A stretch of DNA of 64,000 nt from Streptomyces glaucescens. Its GTDB lineage: Bacteria > Actinomycetota > Actinomycetes > Streptomycetales > Streptomycetaceae. Position numbers and translations under genes: made by a program. Below, piece after piece: positions 9,501 to 17,368 of this stretch. The number at the start of each line of letters is the position of its first letter. Position 1 is the first letter of the stretch. A model generated the notes under the pieces. That model ran no database searches and was not told the DNA's origin. It saw only the letters and a program-made list of their open reading frames with translations. Where the stretch lies: positions 7,234,501 through 7,298,500 of the forward strand of contig NZ_CP009438.1 in NCBI RefSeq assembly GCF_000761215.1. Direction: 5' to 3'.

Positions 9501-9840
9501 TGAGGGAAGCACCTCCAACGTCACGGTGAACGGCAAGAAGTACGGCAAGTTCGGTCTCCGGCACATCAAGGACAAGCACGTCGGCAAGGGGAAGCGCTCG
9601 GCGTGGCGGTCCAGCTCCACCATGATCAGCGACCTCAAGAAGGCGCTCATCTCGGGCAAGTGGAGGAACGCCTGGGGCGGTGTCTACGACGGCAAGTGGG
9701 ACATCACGTACTCATACTGGACGGGCTGCGGTTGCCGTAAGAAGAAGAAGTACACGGTGTACGTGTACTACCGCACCACCAAGGCGCCCGACGGCAAGCC
9801 GCTGGGTGTGACGACCGCCTACATCAACCGGACCGGGTGA
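3529..9840 (+). CDS. Secreted YD/RHS-repeat polymorphic toxin
   Basis: The protein has 2103 residues from the ATG at 3529. That start directly precedes a signal-type N-terminus: basic residues, then a hydrophobic stretch ending near PAAAS. Domains in order are: a DNRLRE-type adhesion region (about 325-500, starting at FDTYVQQGETVDWS); Ig/Fn3-like segments (about 500-750); a long YD/RHS repeat region (about 1060-1850); and the RHS core (GARLYDPNTARFLQLDP), ending in the DLDG junction. Residues 1960-2103 form a separate basic C-terminal domain with GLRHIKDKH (H2012 and H2017), a Lys-rich turn and late beta strands. In this family the RHS shell encapsulates and delivers the C-terminal toxin. The small domain with paired His looks like a BECR-type RNase toxin, which is inference. 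The next gene, 4 bp away, is the likely immunity gene. Confidence 0.93.
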   Translation: MTVYKPPPGRRGRPGSGGTARWTAGGISLVMAITLLDVASLPAAASPPGAPAPKRTAATQAADIPSARVAARLSGKRVEALSERTETSTTWVNKDGSLTTELAAGPVRFQQDGKWVDVDIALRRSGSGVEPVAHPEGLRLAGRTGTPATSWKAARGAKAADLVTLGEGDRQITLQWKGGLPQPDLDGTRARYLDAVPGADVVVEATRTGFEQFVEVKRRPTTADYSYTLPLKAKGLKAKQLADGSVLFTDGKNRKRAVMPAPVMWDATVDQRSGEHTRKARVGLKVVQKGSSVDLVVTPDARFLADPKTKYPVTVDPSTSALSSVFDTYVQQGETVDWSTDTELDFGNPGTKNADGTPRTAQSFISWNTTPVQDALVLNAKLSLWNFHSGNTDCKAYPWEVWTSGAASTSSRWTNRPTMTVKKATSTETRGNTACTSAPDGWINADVTSMVQEWASAKATRGHMGVRAASESVVEQWKRVNSANAAANPPKLTVTYNYRPRTGTKQEAGPPFFSYSGAYTVNTVTPTLQDRFVDADGDKVNGTFQIYDNATNTQVGEPIVSKFVPSGQVAPVTVPAGLLSNGKTYKFRTSPYDGTHYNTGWSAWKTFTVDTTAPAAPTGVTSADYPAGKWSKGAGQAGTFTVTPSASDHNWLEWSLDGVTWTKVATGGVSGARNIVITPSDNGAQALLVRAVDRADNRSSVVEYAFNVGAGGFVRPGSGDRTARRLTLEAETDGGKYDKVSFSWRRSAADDWQPIPAGHVTQDGTALTQWPVALTNGRNAALAWNATSTVNPDGSVEVKADFTGPGGAAGSAEPVTVVVDRNADGAASEDIGPGSVNLLTGDYTLSAEDVSAFDLAVSRTAHSRRPEAGAQQDDQAAIFGKQWVSGFEAQLNESEYTHLERISDTAVRVVLSDDSPIHFTANAARNGWIPEPGAEEMVLKGSVSGTFTLSDSSGTVTEFAKADPTATTWQVKSTLFDGLSNSTTTVMSQTVTVDGKELARPTRIIAPTSAATASACAADPSTKGCRLLEYVYASATTATATTFGNVSGQVREIRLWATEPGAAAATSKAVQTYQYDDQGRLRRAWNPQTSPALVTEYAYDAAGRITSVTPPGELPWTFTYGKAGNDPAAGEGMLLKATRAALKEGTAGTVEGEATTSVVYDVPLSGASAPYAMDRDTVRTWGQQDLPTDATAVFPADAVPASHSGSALDPAAYRLATVQYLNVSGDRVDLAEPGGRIGSTDHDRFGNVVRELSAGNRETALGTTSGAKEALADLGLADRPSAERAELLSTRSVFDETGTRELEKFGPLGRIDLARDLKSGDTTLVAAGSSVLARSWTSKRYDEGRPADAVGTVNQVTSTREGAQVREHPAVMADAQLTTVAYDWAKGLPTKVVQDPDGLAITTVTEYDAQGRVIRQGALGTSGTDAGTQVSTYWSATGTGACAGRPEWADLLCTSGPAGDITGGGTNPAQLPTMTAEYDWWGNTAKTTEKAGTATRTIIRGYDAAGRPTTVQTTGLGAAVPSTTTSYDPESGRAVRTTSSTGGTLTRAYDRLGREISYTDADGGTTTTAYDRRNRPVRVGNSVPSTVTYTYDATLEPRGLATKVTDSVAGAFTATYDADGAVASEKLPGGYTLQQVKDAAGAVVERTYTRDSDGATVYNDAVTSTIHGQAATRSGWSHQEYGYDDAGRLTRVEDTSDNVCTLRTYALDSRSNRTGTTEAAAAPGLDCPAGAGAVKSHAYDTADRVVDPGYSYDAFGRTTTLPGSTLSYYANDLVQRQTAGSRRQTWQLDAGLRFRSWTVETDTNGTWSQTTAKTNHYGSDSDSPSWIVEDAQGSVTRNVGSATGAFSATTGKSGGTVLQLTSIHGDVALQLPLDPAVAPTVLDSDENGAARTGKAAQRYGWFGSNQRSGETLTGIVLMGARLYDPNTARFLQLDPVFGGNCNAYDFVCADPVNGTDLDGRCGAWGNPFKACDKWRILMWSRSPGSHWKTIREGSTSNVTVNGKKYGKFGLRHIKDKHVGKGKRSAWRSSSTMISDLKKALISGKWRNAWGGVYDGKWDITYSYWTGCGCRKKKKYTVYVYYRTTKAPDGKPLGVTTAYINRTG

Positions 9841-9844
9841 CCTC

Positions 9845-10141
9845 TTGTCCCAGCAGATGAACGCGCCCGACGCGCCCGATGCCCTCGTCCGGGCAGCCGC
9901 CCGCAGCATCGCGGGGCGGCTGGCCGGGGAGAAGGGTCCCGCGGGGGCCCTGCGATCGGTCGTCCACATGGTCGACAACGACGAGGCCGAACTGGCCGTC
10001 GACGACCTGGCGCGAGTGATTGCCTCGTACCGCATCCGCATCTCGCGGACGGAGTACGAGCAGATCGCCGCGGCGGCCGCGCAGCTCGGCGCGCTGGACT
10101 CGCTCGGCGAAGCGGGAGTCGAGCGCTTCATCGTCGACTGA
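9845..10141 (+). CDS. Probable immunity protein for the RHS toxin
   Basis: A 98-residue, acidic, all-helical-looking cytosolic protein that starts 4 bp after the toxin gene. I use the TTG at 9845, which has GGGTGA six bases upstream; ATG at 9857 is the alternative but has no ribosome site. The central pattern (acidic DNDEAELAVDDL, then RISRTEYEQIAAAAAQLG) resembles the MafI-like immunity pattern of short helices ending in EYExI. Position immediately behind a polymorphic toxin C-terminus is the main evidence. No enzyme motif is present. A strong hairpin follows 40 bp downstream and closes the toxin-immunity unit. Confidence 0.75.
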   Translation: MSQQMNAPDAPDALVRAAARSIAGRLAGEKGPAGALRSVVHMVDNDEAELAVDDLARVIASYRIRISRTEYEQIAAAAAQLGALDSLGEAGVERFIVD

Positions 10142-10182
10142 GACGCCAGGCCGCCCACTGACCCGGGCACTGTGTGAGAGAT

Positions 10183-10222
10183 GTCGGCCCCCGAGACCGG
10201 ATTCATGGTCTCGGGGGCCGAC
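10183..10222 (+). terminator. Strong hairpin terminator after the toxin-immunity unit
   Basis: A perfect 16-bp stem (GTCGGCCCCCGAGACC and its complement) encloses an 8-base loop. It starts 42 bp after the immunity-gene stop. There is no U-tract, as usual for Streptomyces terminators. Confidence 0.85.
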
Positions 10223-10274
10223 GTCGTGACCGGGGCACTGCTGCGGCGGACCGGCGGGTGGCCGGCGGCAGGGG

Positions 10275-10303
10275 TTGACGGGCGCTCACCCCCGCCCTAA
10301 GTT
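10275..10303 (+). promoter_or_regulatory. Promoter of the GH30 gene
   Basis: TTGACG (10275-10280) and TAAGTT (10298-10303) are separated by exactly 17 bp. This matches the principal-sigma pattern, about 110 bp before the GH30 start and 50 bp after the terminator hairpin. No clear operator dyad overlaps it. Confidence 0.6.
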
Positions 10304-10413
10304 CACGGCTTAATGAAAGACTTGCCGCCCTGCGGGACCCGTGCGGGCCGGGCCGACGACCCGGGCAGGTGCGGCAGCGCGGCACGCTCTCCCCCCAAGA
10401 GAGGATTTGTCAG

Positions 10414-12324
10414 GTGCACCTCAAAATTCCGCGCGCAGCCGCGAGTCGACGGGCACGCTCCCGCCCCCTCGCCGCCTTCCTGACCGGCGCCCTGATGGCG
10501 ACCGCGCTGGTCCTCACCTCGCCCGGCACCGCACAGGCGGCGGGCGAGCGCGTCGACGTCCATCTCACCACCACCTCCGACGCGGGCGGCCGGACAGTCA
10601 CCCGCGGCCTGGCCCCGCAGGCGCCCCTGGCGTTCGGCCCGGCGGGCGGCACGGCCGCTCACACGATCACCGTGAACGAGAACGTCACCTACCAGCAGTT
10701 CGAGGGCGGTGGTGCGTCGATCACCGACACCACGGCCCATCTGCTGCGCGGCGGAGCCGTGAGCGCGGCCACCCGCGACGCCGTGATGCGCAAGCTCTTC
10801 TCGCCCACCGACGGCATCGGGCTGTCGTTCGTCCGCAACCCCATCGGAGCATCGGACCTGTCCCGGCCGGGCCACGTCTCACTGGACGACACCTGCTGCG
10901 ACCTCTCCGACTTCGGCGCCAACGGCTACGACACGAACGTCCGGCTGCTCACCGCGCAGGCCAAGCAGCTCAACCCGGCGCTGAGGGTGAAGGGCGTCCC
11001 GTGGAGCGCGCCGGGCTGGATGAAGGACAACGGCCGCATGGACCAGATGGGCTGGCTGAAGTGGGAGTACTACCCCATGTACGCCCAGTACCTGGTCAAG
11101 TACATCCAGAGCTACCAGGCCGCGGGCGTCAGGATCGACTACATCTCGGTGCAGAACGAACCCAACTGCTGCCAGGCGGCCAACCCCACGGCCATGAACT
11201 ACCCCGGCATGAGCTGGAACCCGTCCGGCCTGGTGGAGTTCACCAAGAACCACGTCTACCCCGCCTTCCGGGCCGCTGGCATCACCACCAAGGTGCTGGT
11301 GCACGACTGGAACTATGGCGACTACGCCGGCTTCGGCGCCGCGGTCCTCGGTGACGCGGGCGTGCGCAACGACCCCCTGTTCGGCGGCATCGCCTGGCAC
11401 GGCTACTTCGGGGACCCGGCCGTCGGAACCCAGGTGCACAACCAGTATCCGACGGTGAAGCAGTTCAGCACCGAGCACTCCGGCGGTACGTGGATCGCCA
11501 ACCAGCACAACGAGGACCTCGCCGACATCGTCAACTACGCGCGCAACTGGAGCGGCAGCCTGGTCAAGTGGAGTCTGGCGCTCAACCAGAACATGGGCCC
11601 GCACAACGGCGGATGCGGCACCTGCACCGGCCTGATCACGGTGCAGGAGGGCGGCGCACGGGCAGGGCAGGTCGACTACACCATCGAGTACTACACCACC
11701 GGCCACCTGACCAAATTCGTCCGGCCGGGCGCGTACCGCATCGACTCGACGGCGAACAGCACCGTGCAGAACGTCGCCTGGCGCAACCCGGACGGCTCCA
11801 AGGCACTCATCGCCCACAACGGCGGCACCACCGCGCAGTCGGTCAGAGTCGACTGGGCCGGCCAGTCCTTCACCTACACCCTGCCCGCCCGTACCACCGC
11901 GACGTTCACCTGGGCGGGAACGGGCGGTACGGCGGAGCGCACCGGCACCCTGACCGGCCTGGCGGGCAAGTGCCTGGACGTCGCCGCGGGGTCCACCGCC
12001 GACGGCACCGCCGTCCAGCTCCACACCTGCAACGGCTCAGCGGCGCAGCGCTGGACGGTCGCGGCCGACGGCAGCGTGCGGGCGCTCGGCAAGTGCCTCG
12101 ATGTCACCGGCGGCTCGACCGCGGACGGTGCCCGCGTCCAGCTCTACACCTGCAACGGCACCGGGGCGCAGCGCTGGACCTATGACGCGGCCACGCACGA
12201 CCTGGTCAACACCGCAGCCGACAAGTGCCTGGACATCACCGGCAACTCCTCCGCCGACGGCACCCGGGCGCAGATCTGGACCTGTACCGGTGGCGCCAAC
12301 CAGAAGTGGACCCTCACCCCCTGA
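10414..12324 (+). CDS. Secreted GH30 glycosidase with ricin-type CBM13 domain
   Basis: The 636-residue protein starts at a GTG with GAGAGGA nine bases upstream. A signal peptide of about 43 residues ends in TAQAAG. Residues about 60-490 are a GH30 (beta/alpha)8 domain plus its side beta-sandwich. VQNEPN holds the likely acid/base E249 and STEHSGG the likely nucleophile E354. Residues about 510-636 are a three-fold ricin beta-trefoil with QxW motifs (AQRWT, AQRWT, NQKWT). GH30 enzymes cut beta-linked glycans such as beta-1,6-galactans, beta-1,6-glucans or glucuronoxylans; the subfamily cannot be settled by eye. It has its own promoter and stands alone, tail to tail with the NTPase gene. Confidence 0.93.
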   Translation: MHLKIPRAAASRRARSRPLAAFLTGALMATALVLTSPGTAQAAGERVDVHLTTTSDAGGRTVTRGLAPQAPLAFGPAGGTAAHTITVNENVTYQQFEGGGASITDTTAHLLRGGAVSAATRDAVMRKLFSPTDGIGLSFVRNPIGASDLSRPGHVSLDDTCCDLSDFGANGYDTNVRLLTAQAKQLNPALRVKGVPWSAPGWMKDNGRMDQMGWLKWEYYPMYAQYLVKYIQSYQAAGVRIDYISVQNEPNCCQAANPTAMNYPGMSWNPSGLVEFTKNHVYPAFRAAGITTKVLVHDWNYGDYAGFGAAVLGDAGVRNDPLFGGIAWHGYFGDPAVGTQVHNQYPTVKQFSTEHSGGTWIANQHNEDLADIVNYARNWSGSLVKWSLALNQNMGPHNGGCGTCTGLITVQEGGARAGQVDYTIEYYTTGHLTKFVRPGAYRIDSTANSTVQNVAWRNPDGSKALIAHNGGTTAQSVRVDWAGQSFTYTLPARTTATFTWAGTGGTAERTGTLTGLAGKCLDVAAGSTADGTAVQLHTCNGSAAQRWTVAADGSVRALGKCLDVTGGSTADGARVQLYTCNGTGAQRWTYDAATHDLVNTAADKCLDITGNSSADGTRAQIWTCTGGANQKWTLTP

Positions 12325-12371
12325 CCCTCCCGACGCGTCGTCCCGGTCGGCCGGCTCGCGGCGGGCGCAGC

Positions 12372-15300
12372 TCACGGCTCGGTATCCGCCCCTGGCCGCT
12401 GCCAGTCGTCCACGAGCCGGCGGCACCGCTGTGCGCGGTCCGCCGGCTCACCGCCGAGGGCCGAGAACTCGACGAGGTAGTGGCGCAGGTCGGTGACGGC
12501 ATCGCGCTCCGGGGTCGCCGTGAGGAACACCTCGGTGGCCACGGCGATGTCGACGTCGTGGTCGACGAGCAACGCGCGGAACAGCGGGAGGAATCTGCTG
12601 ACGTTGTCGTCCAGCGCCTCCGGCGGAGAGGCGAACAGGTCGGTCCACTGCTCGGCACAGGCGGCGGCCCCGGTTTCCACCGTGTCCAGAATGAGCCTCT
12701 CGAAGAGGAAGGTCGAAGTGTCGGGGGAGGAGGCGACTCGCTCCAGATCCTCACGGGCACCGGGGAGGTCCCCGGCCTGCCGGCGAGCGGTGCCTCGTAG
12801 ACCGATGGCCCATGTGTTGGCCGGGTCGAGTTCGAGTGCGGCGGTGAGGTCGGTGATGGCCTCGTCGTAGCGGCCGGCCTGGCGGTGGGCCTCTCCGCGC
12901 AGGGCGTGGGCCCATGTGTTGGCCGGGTCGAGTTCGAGTGCGGCGGTGAGGTCGGTGACGGCGTCGTCGTAGCGGCCGGCCTGGCGGTGTGCCTCTCCGC
13001 GCAGAGTGCGGGCCCATGCGGACGTGGGGTCGAGTTCGAGTGCGGCGGTGAGGTCGGTGACGGCCTCGTCGTACCGGCCGGCTTGCCGATGGGCCTCGCC
13101 ACGGTTACCGAGGGCGGAGAAGTAGCCGGGGTCGAGTTGGACGGCGGCGGTGAGGTCGGTGACGGCCTCGTCGTACCGGCCTGCCTGGAAGTGTGCTTCT
13201 CCGCGTTCGGCGAGGGCCCAGGCGTAGGCGGGGTCGAGTTGGACGGCGGCGGTGAGGTCGGTGACGGCCTCGTCGTACCGGCCGGCCTGGCGGTGCGTCT
13301 GCCCGCGGGTGCCCAGGACCCAAGCCTGGGTGGGGTTGAGTTCGAGTGCGGCGGTGAGGTCGGTGACGGCCTCGTCGTACCGTCCGGCCTGGCGGTGGAC
13401 CTCACCTCGTTTGGCGAGGGCCCAGGCGTAGGCGGGGTCGCGTTCGATCGCGGCGGTGAGGTCGGTGACGGCCTCGTCGTACCGTCCGGCTTGGAGGTGG
13501 GCCTCGCCACGACTGCCGAACGCCCACGCGTAGGCGGGGTCGAGCTGGAGGGCGGCGGTGAGGTCGGTGACGGCCTCGTCGTACCGTCCGGCTTGGCGGT
13601 GTGCCTCGCCTCGTTTGGCGAGGGCCCAGGCGTAGGCGGGGTCGAGCTGGAGGGCGGCGGTGAGGTCGGTGACGGCCTCGTCGTACCGTCCGGCTTGCCG
13701 GTGGGCCTCGCCACGGCAGCCGAACGCCCAGGCGAGGGTGGAGTCGCGTTCGATCGCGGCGGTGAGGTCGGTGATGGCCTGGTCGTACCGTCCGGCTTGC
13801 CGGTGGGCCTCGCCACGGCCGCACAGGGCCCAGGCGTCGGTGGGGTCGAGGTGGATGGCGGCGGTGAGGTCGGTGATGGCCTCGTCATAGCGGCCGGCCT
13901 CGCGATGCGCCTCTCCCCGCTGGGCGAAGGCCCAGGCGTCGGTGGGGTCGAGGTGGATGGCGGCGGTGAGGTCGGTGATGGCCTCGTCGTACCGGCCGGC
14001 CTGGCGGTGAGCCTGTCCCCGGGCCGTCATACACCACGTGTAGGAGGAGTCGAGGGTGATCGCGGCAGTCAGGTCGGTCACGGCCTCGTCGTACCGGCCC
14101 GCCATCCGGTGGGTTTCACCACGCGCGACCAGTGCCCATGCCAGCGCGGGGTCGAGTTCGAGTGCGCCCGTGAGGTCGGCCATGGCCTCGTCATAGCGCT
14201 CGTCCGCACAGTAGGTCTCCCCCCGCTTCGCGAGCAGGAACGCGTCGTCGGGGCTCAGAGCGAGAGCGGTCGTATAGTCCGCGAGAGCCTGAGTGAGGTG
14301 GTTGAGCCAGCGGTGCGCCTCACCGCGGTACACCCAGCCACGGACGTTGCGCGGATCGGCGGCGACGGCACGGTCCAGCTCGGCGATCGCCTCCTCGTTG
14401 CGGTCGAGGTGGTACAGGCGCCTGCCCCGGTAGGTGTGGCACCACGCCCGGGTCGTGAGATCCAGCGGGCCGTGTGACAACAGTGCCGTGAGGCACTCCA
14501 GGGCCGGGTCGGCGCTCGCCACCGCGGTGCGGAGGCGGCCGGCCCAGGAGACGAGCGTGGGCTCAGCCGTGTCGCGGGCGGCCAGTTCGAGGTTGCCGAC
14601 CCACTGGCGCAGAGCCGCCGTGTCCTGCCCGGCGGCATGAACCGCCTGCTCCAGCGCTCTTCCCAATGAGGCGGTCGGCTGGGCACACAACCGGTGGTAC
14701 GTCTCGTCCACGTGGTGACGGAGCCACCGGGCGTCGCTCCAGCGTTTCTCCTCGGACAGGCCGTGCGCGGCCGCGGCGCGCCAGGCGGCGTGCGTGTCGG
14801 CGAGACGCAGGTGCGCAGCCATCCAGTGCTGGGGTGAGTGGGTGCGCTGGCGGCGCACCATACTCGCGCGCACCACCGCGTGGTACTGCTTGAAGCCGCC
14901 GTGACCGCTGACGAAGGGCTGCCTGCACAGCCACTCCCACAGCTCCCTGGCGTCCTCCGGTGCGGCGGCGTCGAACACCTCCTTGTTGAGGTGCGGGGCC
15001 AGCGCGCACGCCAGTACGGCCTCGCGCTGCCTGGCGTCCGTGACCCACTGCACGAAACGCTCGACGGCCGCGTCCACCACGTCCCCGTCCGGGTCCACGT
15101 CCTCCGCCGCGCCGGGGCGGGCGTGCGCCAAGAGATCGACGAGCAGCGGCAGTCCCATCGACAACTGGAACACCGCGTCCACCACATCGGGTGCGGTCAC
15201 GTCCCGCGCGGCCAGCAGCGCGCGCGTCTCCGCTTCGGTGAACACCTCCAGCGGCACGTCCACCACCTGCGCGCGCAAAGGCCCCCACTCGCGTTCCGCC

Positions 15301-15986
15301 AGCTGGTCACGGCCGGCCAGCACCACCATGACATTGGTGGGCAGGGGTCCGTACTCGTCCTCCAGCAGGGCCCGCAGCCAGCCGTCCAGGTAGCGGCCGG
15401 TCCGCTCCCAGGTGTCGAAGAACAGCACCACCCACTCGTACCGCTCGCACAGCTTGCCCAGCTCGGTCACGAACGCCCGGCGCACCCGGCTCTCGTCACC
15501 GCCACGCCCCCGGCGTCCCCGAGCCCGCACACCGCTGCGCGACCGGTCCCCACCCTGAGCCACGGCGTCCGGGCCGCCTTCCATGGGACCCGGCTCGACC
15601 GCGGCCTCCTGCTCCTTGCGGTGCTGCTCAGCCGCCCGGTCGAACTCCTTGAGCGGCCCGGCCTGTTCCGCCAGCTGGCGGGCCACCTCCACCAACGCCT
15701 GTTCCACGCCGTGGACATCACCCTCGTCCACCACCGCGCTGACGGCGCCGGCGGCCCGGGCCCGCTCCTGCCACTCCCGCAGCAACGTGGACTTGCCCAC
15801 TCCGCCCACCCCGCGTACGTGGAACAAGAACTCCGCCGGGCTGACCTCGTCCTCCGGGTCCTTGGCCAGGTTCCGCACGAAGAGGGACAACTGGGCCCGC
15901 CGCCCGACGAAACGGGCCCGTGCTCGACGCCGGATCAGCTCTCCACGTGACCGGCTGCCCCGCTCATGGGATCTCGCCCCCGACAT
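12372..15986 (-). CDS. STAND-type NTPase with 16 TPR repeats
   Basis: The 1204-residue protein starts at the ATG at 15986 (MSGARSHERG), preceded by a G-rich ribosome site; an open frame continues upstream but overlaps the neighbouring gene's coding strand. Walker A is GVGGVGKST (59-67) and Walker B LFFD (about 188-191), typical of AAA-like STAND switch ATPases. Residues about 525-1065 are 16 TPRs of 34 residues, most reading AGRYDEAVTDLTAALELDP with tiny changes. A final 100-residue tail follows. STAND proteins use the repeats as a ligand sensor and the NTPase as a switch. There is no attached effector domain, so the output is unknown. The near-identity of the repeats suggests recent expansion. 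Confidence 0.9.
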   Translation of the reverse strand: MSGARSHERGSRSRGELIRRRARARFVGRRAQLSLFVRNLAKDPEDEVSPAEFLFHVRGVGGVGKSTLLREWQERARAAGAVSAVVDEGDVHGVEQALVEVARQLAEQAGPLKEFDRAAEQHRKEQEAAVEPGPMEGGPDAVAQGGDRSRSGVRARGRRGRGGDESRVRRAFVTELGKLCERYEWVVLFFDTWERTGRYLDGWLRALLEDEYGPLPTNVMVVLAGRDQLAEREWGPLRAQVVDVPLEVFTEAETRALLAARDVTAPDVVDAVFQLSMGLPLLVDLLAHARPGAAEDVDPDGDVVDAAVERFVQWVTDARQREAVLACALAPHLNKEVFDAAAPEDARELWEWLCRQPFVSGHGGFKQYHAVVRASMVRRQRTHSPQHWMAAHLRLADTHAAWRAAAAHGLSEEKRWSDARWLRHHVDETYHRLCAQPTASLGRALEQAVHAAGQDTAALRQWVGNLELAARDTAEPTLVSWAGRLRTAVASADPALECLTALLSHGPLDLTTRAWCHTYRGRRLYHLDRNEEAIAELDRAVAADPRNVRGWVYRGEAHRWLNHLTQALADYTTALALSPDDAFLLAKRGETYCADERYDEAMADLTGALELDPALAWALVARGETHRMAGRYDEAVTDLTAAITLDSSYTWCMTARGQAHRQAGRYDEAITDLTAAIHLDPTDAWAFAQRGEAHREAGRYDEAITDLTAAIHLDPTDAWALCGRGEAHRQAGRYDQAITDLTAAIERDSTLAWAFGCRGEAHRQAGRYDEAVTDLTAALQLDPAYAWALAKRGEAHRQAGRYDEAVTDLTAALQLDPAYAWAFGSRGEAHLQAGRYDEAVTDLTAAIERDPAYAWALAKRGEVHRQAGRYDEAVTDLTAALELNPTQAWVLGTRGQTHRQAGRYDEAVTDLTAAVQLDPAYAWALAERGEAHFQAGRYDEAVTDLTAAVQLDPGYFSALGNRGEAHRQAGRYDEAVTDLTAALELDPTSAWARTLRGEAHRQAGRYDDAVTDLTAALELDPANTWAHALRGEAHRQAGRYDEAITDLTAALELDPANTWAIGLRGTARRQAGDLPGAREDLERVASSPDTSTFLFERLILDTVETGAAACAEQWTDLFASPPEALDDNVSRFLPLFRALLVDHDVDIAVATEVFLTATPERDAVTDLRHYLVEFSALGGEPADRAQRCRRLVDDWQRPGADTEP
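12796..14290. repeat. Tandem 102-bp repeats encoding TPRs
   Basis: Nearly identical 102-bp units (34 codons each) run through the 3-prime half of the NTPase gene. About a dozen central copies differ by only a few bases, even at synonymous sites. The region would be prone to unequal recombination and to short-read assembly collapse. Confidence 0.9.
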
Positions 15987-16108
15987 ACCCAACCCCCCGG
16001 TCCGGTCCACCGCCCATGCGTAGTATCGCCACTCGCCATGCCGCGGAGGTAGTCGTCGGCGGCACCTCCGCGGCACGGCTGTCCGCGGCAGTGGTGCCGG
16101 GAGGCTGT

Positions 16109-17362
16109 TCAGTAGAGCGGGAAGGCCCAACCGCCCGGGTACCAGGGTTCGCGTTCGCCGCGGAAGGCCGCCGAGGCGCGCGAAAGTGCGCCCTCCCGCA
16201 GTTCCTCGACGAGGCCGGCGGCCGCGAGGGTGGTCAGCGAGGTGCCGCCGAGGAAGGCGGCGCCGAGCTCCGCTGCCGTCAGCCGCAGGTCGGCCGGAGC
16301 GCTCGTGGGTTCGCAGTGGGCATCCCCCGCTTCGGCCCGCAGCCGGTGCCGCCCGTTGTTCCAGGGGCAGAAGTCGTCCCGTACGTCCAGTACCAGGTCC
16401 AGCGGGAGGCTGTAACGGCGGCCGGCCAAGGCCCTGTCGACGTCGGCCAGCCGCAGCCAGAGGCGGTCCACCGGTGCGGCCTGGACGGCTCGGGGCTCGG
16501 TGAGCAGGTGGGGAAGGGGTTCGTCCGGGGCGCCCTCGTAGTCGATCCGGGTCACCAGGTCGATCCCGGCGAGGAAGCGCCACAGTGCCGCGTACGACTG
16601 GCGCGAGCACGCCGCCAGTTCCAGCACCTCCACCACCGCGGCGCTGCTGCCGGACCCGTCCGGGACGGAGGTGTGCCGGTAGAGCGCGTAGCCGGTGGCG
16701 CCTCCGCCGGGCTCCTGGTGCACGGGGAACCGGAACGAGGTCGCGCCGCCGCGCCGGTGCGGATGATCGGCGAGGCGCACCGCCCAGTGGGCCGGCTGCC
16801 GGTCGGGCCAGCCGACCGTGGCGGTGCGGACCCGGTCGTAGACCTCCTCGAGGAGAGGGCGGGCACGGTCGGCGCGGTGCAGCCGGACGGTCCCGTCACC
16901 GAAGTCGGTGTCCGGGCGGAACCGCATGGCGCGCCGGTCGCAGCGCATCCGGTTCCCGGCGGTCGCGGGGCCGTAGCCGTACCGTCCGTAGATGCCGGCC
17001 TCGGAGGGACGGAGCGCGGCGATCGGCTCCCGTCGCCGCTCGTGCAGGTCGGTCAGCTGGGCGCGCATCATCGCAGTGAGGATGCCGCGGCGGCGGTGGC
17101 TCGGGGCCACGCCCACGGAGGCGATCCCGGCCACGGGCATGATGCCGCCGGGCACGGTCAGCAGCCGGCTGTACACGGAGGCCCCGGCAACGGGCTCGCC
17201 CTCTTCGAACACGGCCAGGGTGCGCGCGAGGTCCGTCGCGGCTCGCTGACCGGCCAGCTCCTCCTCCGAGCGGTCCAGGCCGTACGTGTCGGCGATCATG
17301 CGCGCCCAGGGAACGAACTCTTGCTCGGCAACACAGCGAATCTGGAACTGAGATGCGGTCAC
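16109..17362 (-). CDS. Eis-family GNAT N-acetyltransferase
   Basis: The 417-residue protein starts at the GTG at 17362 (VTASQFQIRCVAEQEF), where family-like sequence begins. The frame continues upstream only through a 39-bp repeat array. The N-terminal GNAT domain has the acetyl-CoA loop (VGVAPSHRRRGILTAMM, about residues 82-98). A second GNAT-like domain and a C-terminal sterol-carrier-type fold follow, as in mycobacterial Eis. The length agrees with Eis (about 400 residues), and it ends in a short aromatic tail (FPLY). Eis proteins acetylate aminoglycosides and peptides at several amines, usually as hexamers. There is no strong ribosome site, so translation may be leaderless. Confidence 0.9.
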   Translation of the reverse strand: MTASQFQIRCVAEQEFVPWARMIADTYGLDRSEEELAGQRAATDLARTLAVFEEGEPVAGASVYSRLLTVPGGIMPVAGIASVGVAPSHRRRGILTAMMRAQLTDLHERRREPIAALRPSEAGIYGRYGYGPATAGNRMRCDRRAMRFRPDTDFGDGTVRLHRADRARPLLEEVYDRVRTATVGWPDRQPAHWAVRLADHPHRRGGATSFRFPVHQEPGGGATGYALYRHTSVPDGSGSSAAVVEVLELAACSRQSYAALWRFLAGIDLVTRIDYEGAPDEPLPHLLTEPRAVQAAPVDRLWLRLADVDRALAGRRYSLPLDLVLDVRDDFCPWNNGRHRLRAEAGDAHCEPTSAPADLRLTAAELGAAFLGGTSLTTLAAAGLVEELREGALSRASAAFRGEREPWYPGGWAFPLY

Positions 17363-17368
17363 CGGACA

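Noticed and set aside
3397..9579. A very long minus-strand open frame opposite the RHS gene
   Set aside because: It is a shadow of the third-position G+C bias. Its translation is Gly/Arg/Val-rich without domains, while the plus strand has clear RHS domains.
12796..14290. CRISPR-like look of the regular repeats
   Set aside because: The repeats are 102 bp, contiguous and encode TPRs in frame.
15987..16610. Upstream extension of the NTPase frame
   Set aside because: It would overlap the Eis-like gene on the same strand, has no ribosome site and has shadow composition.
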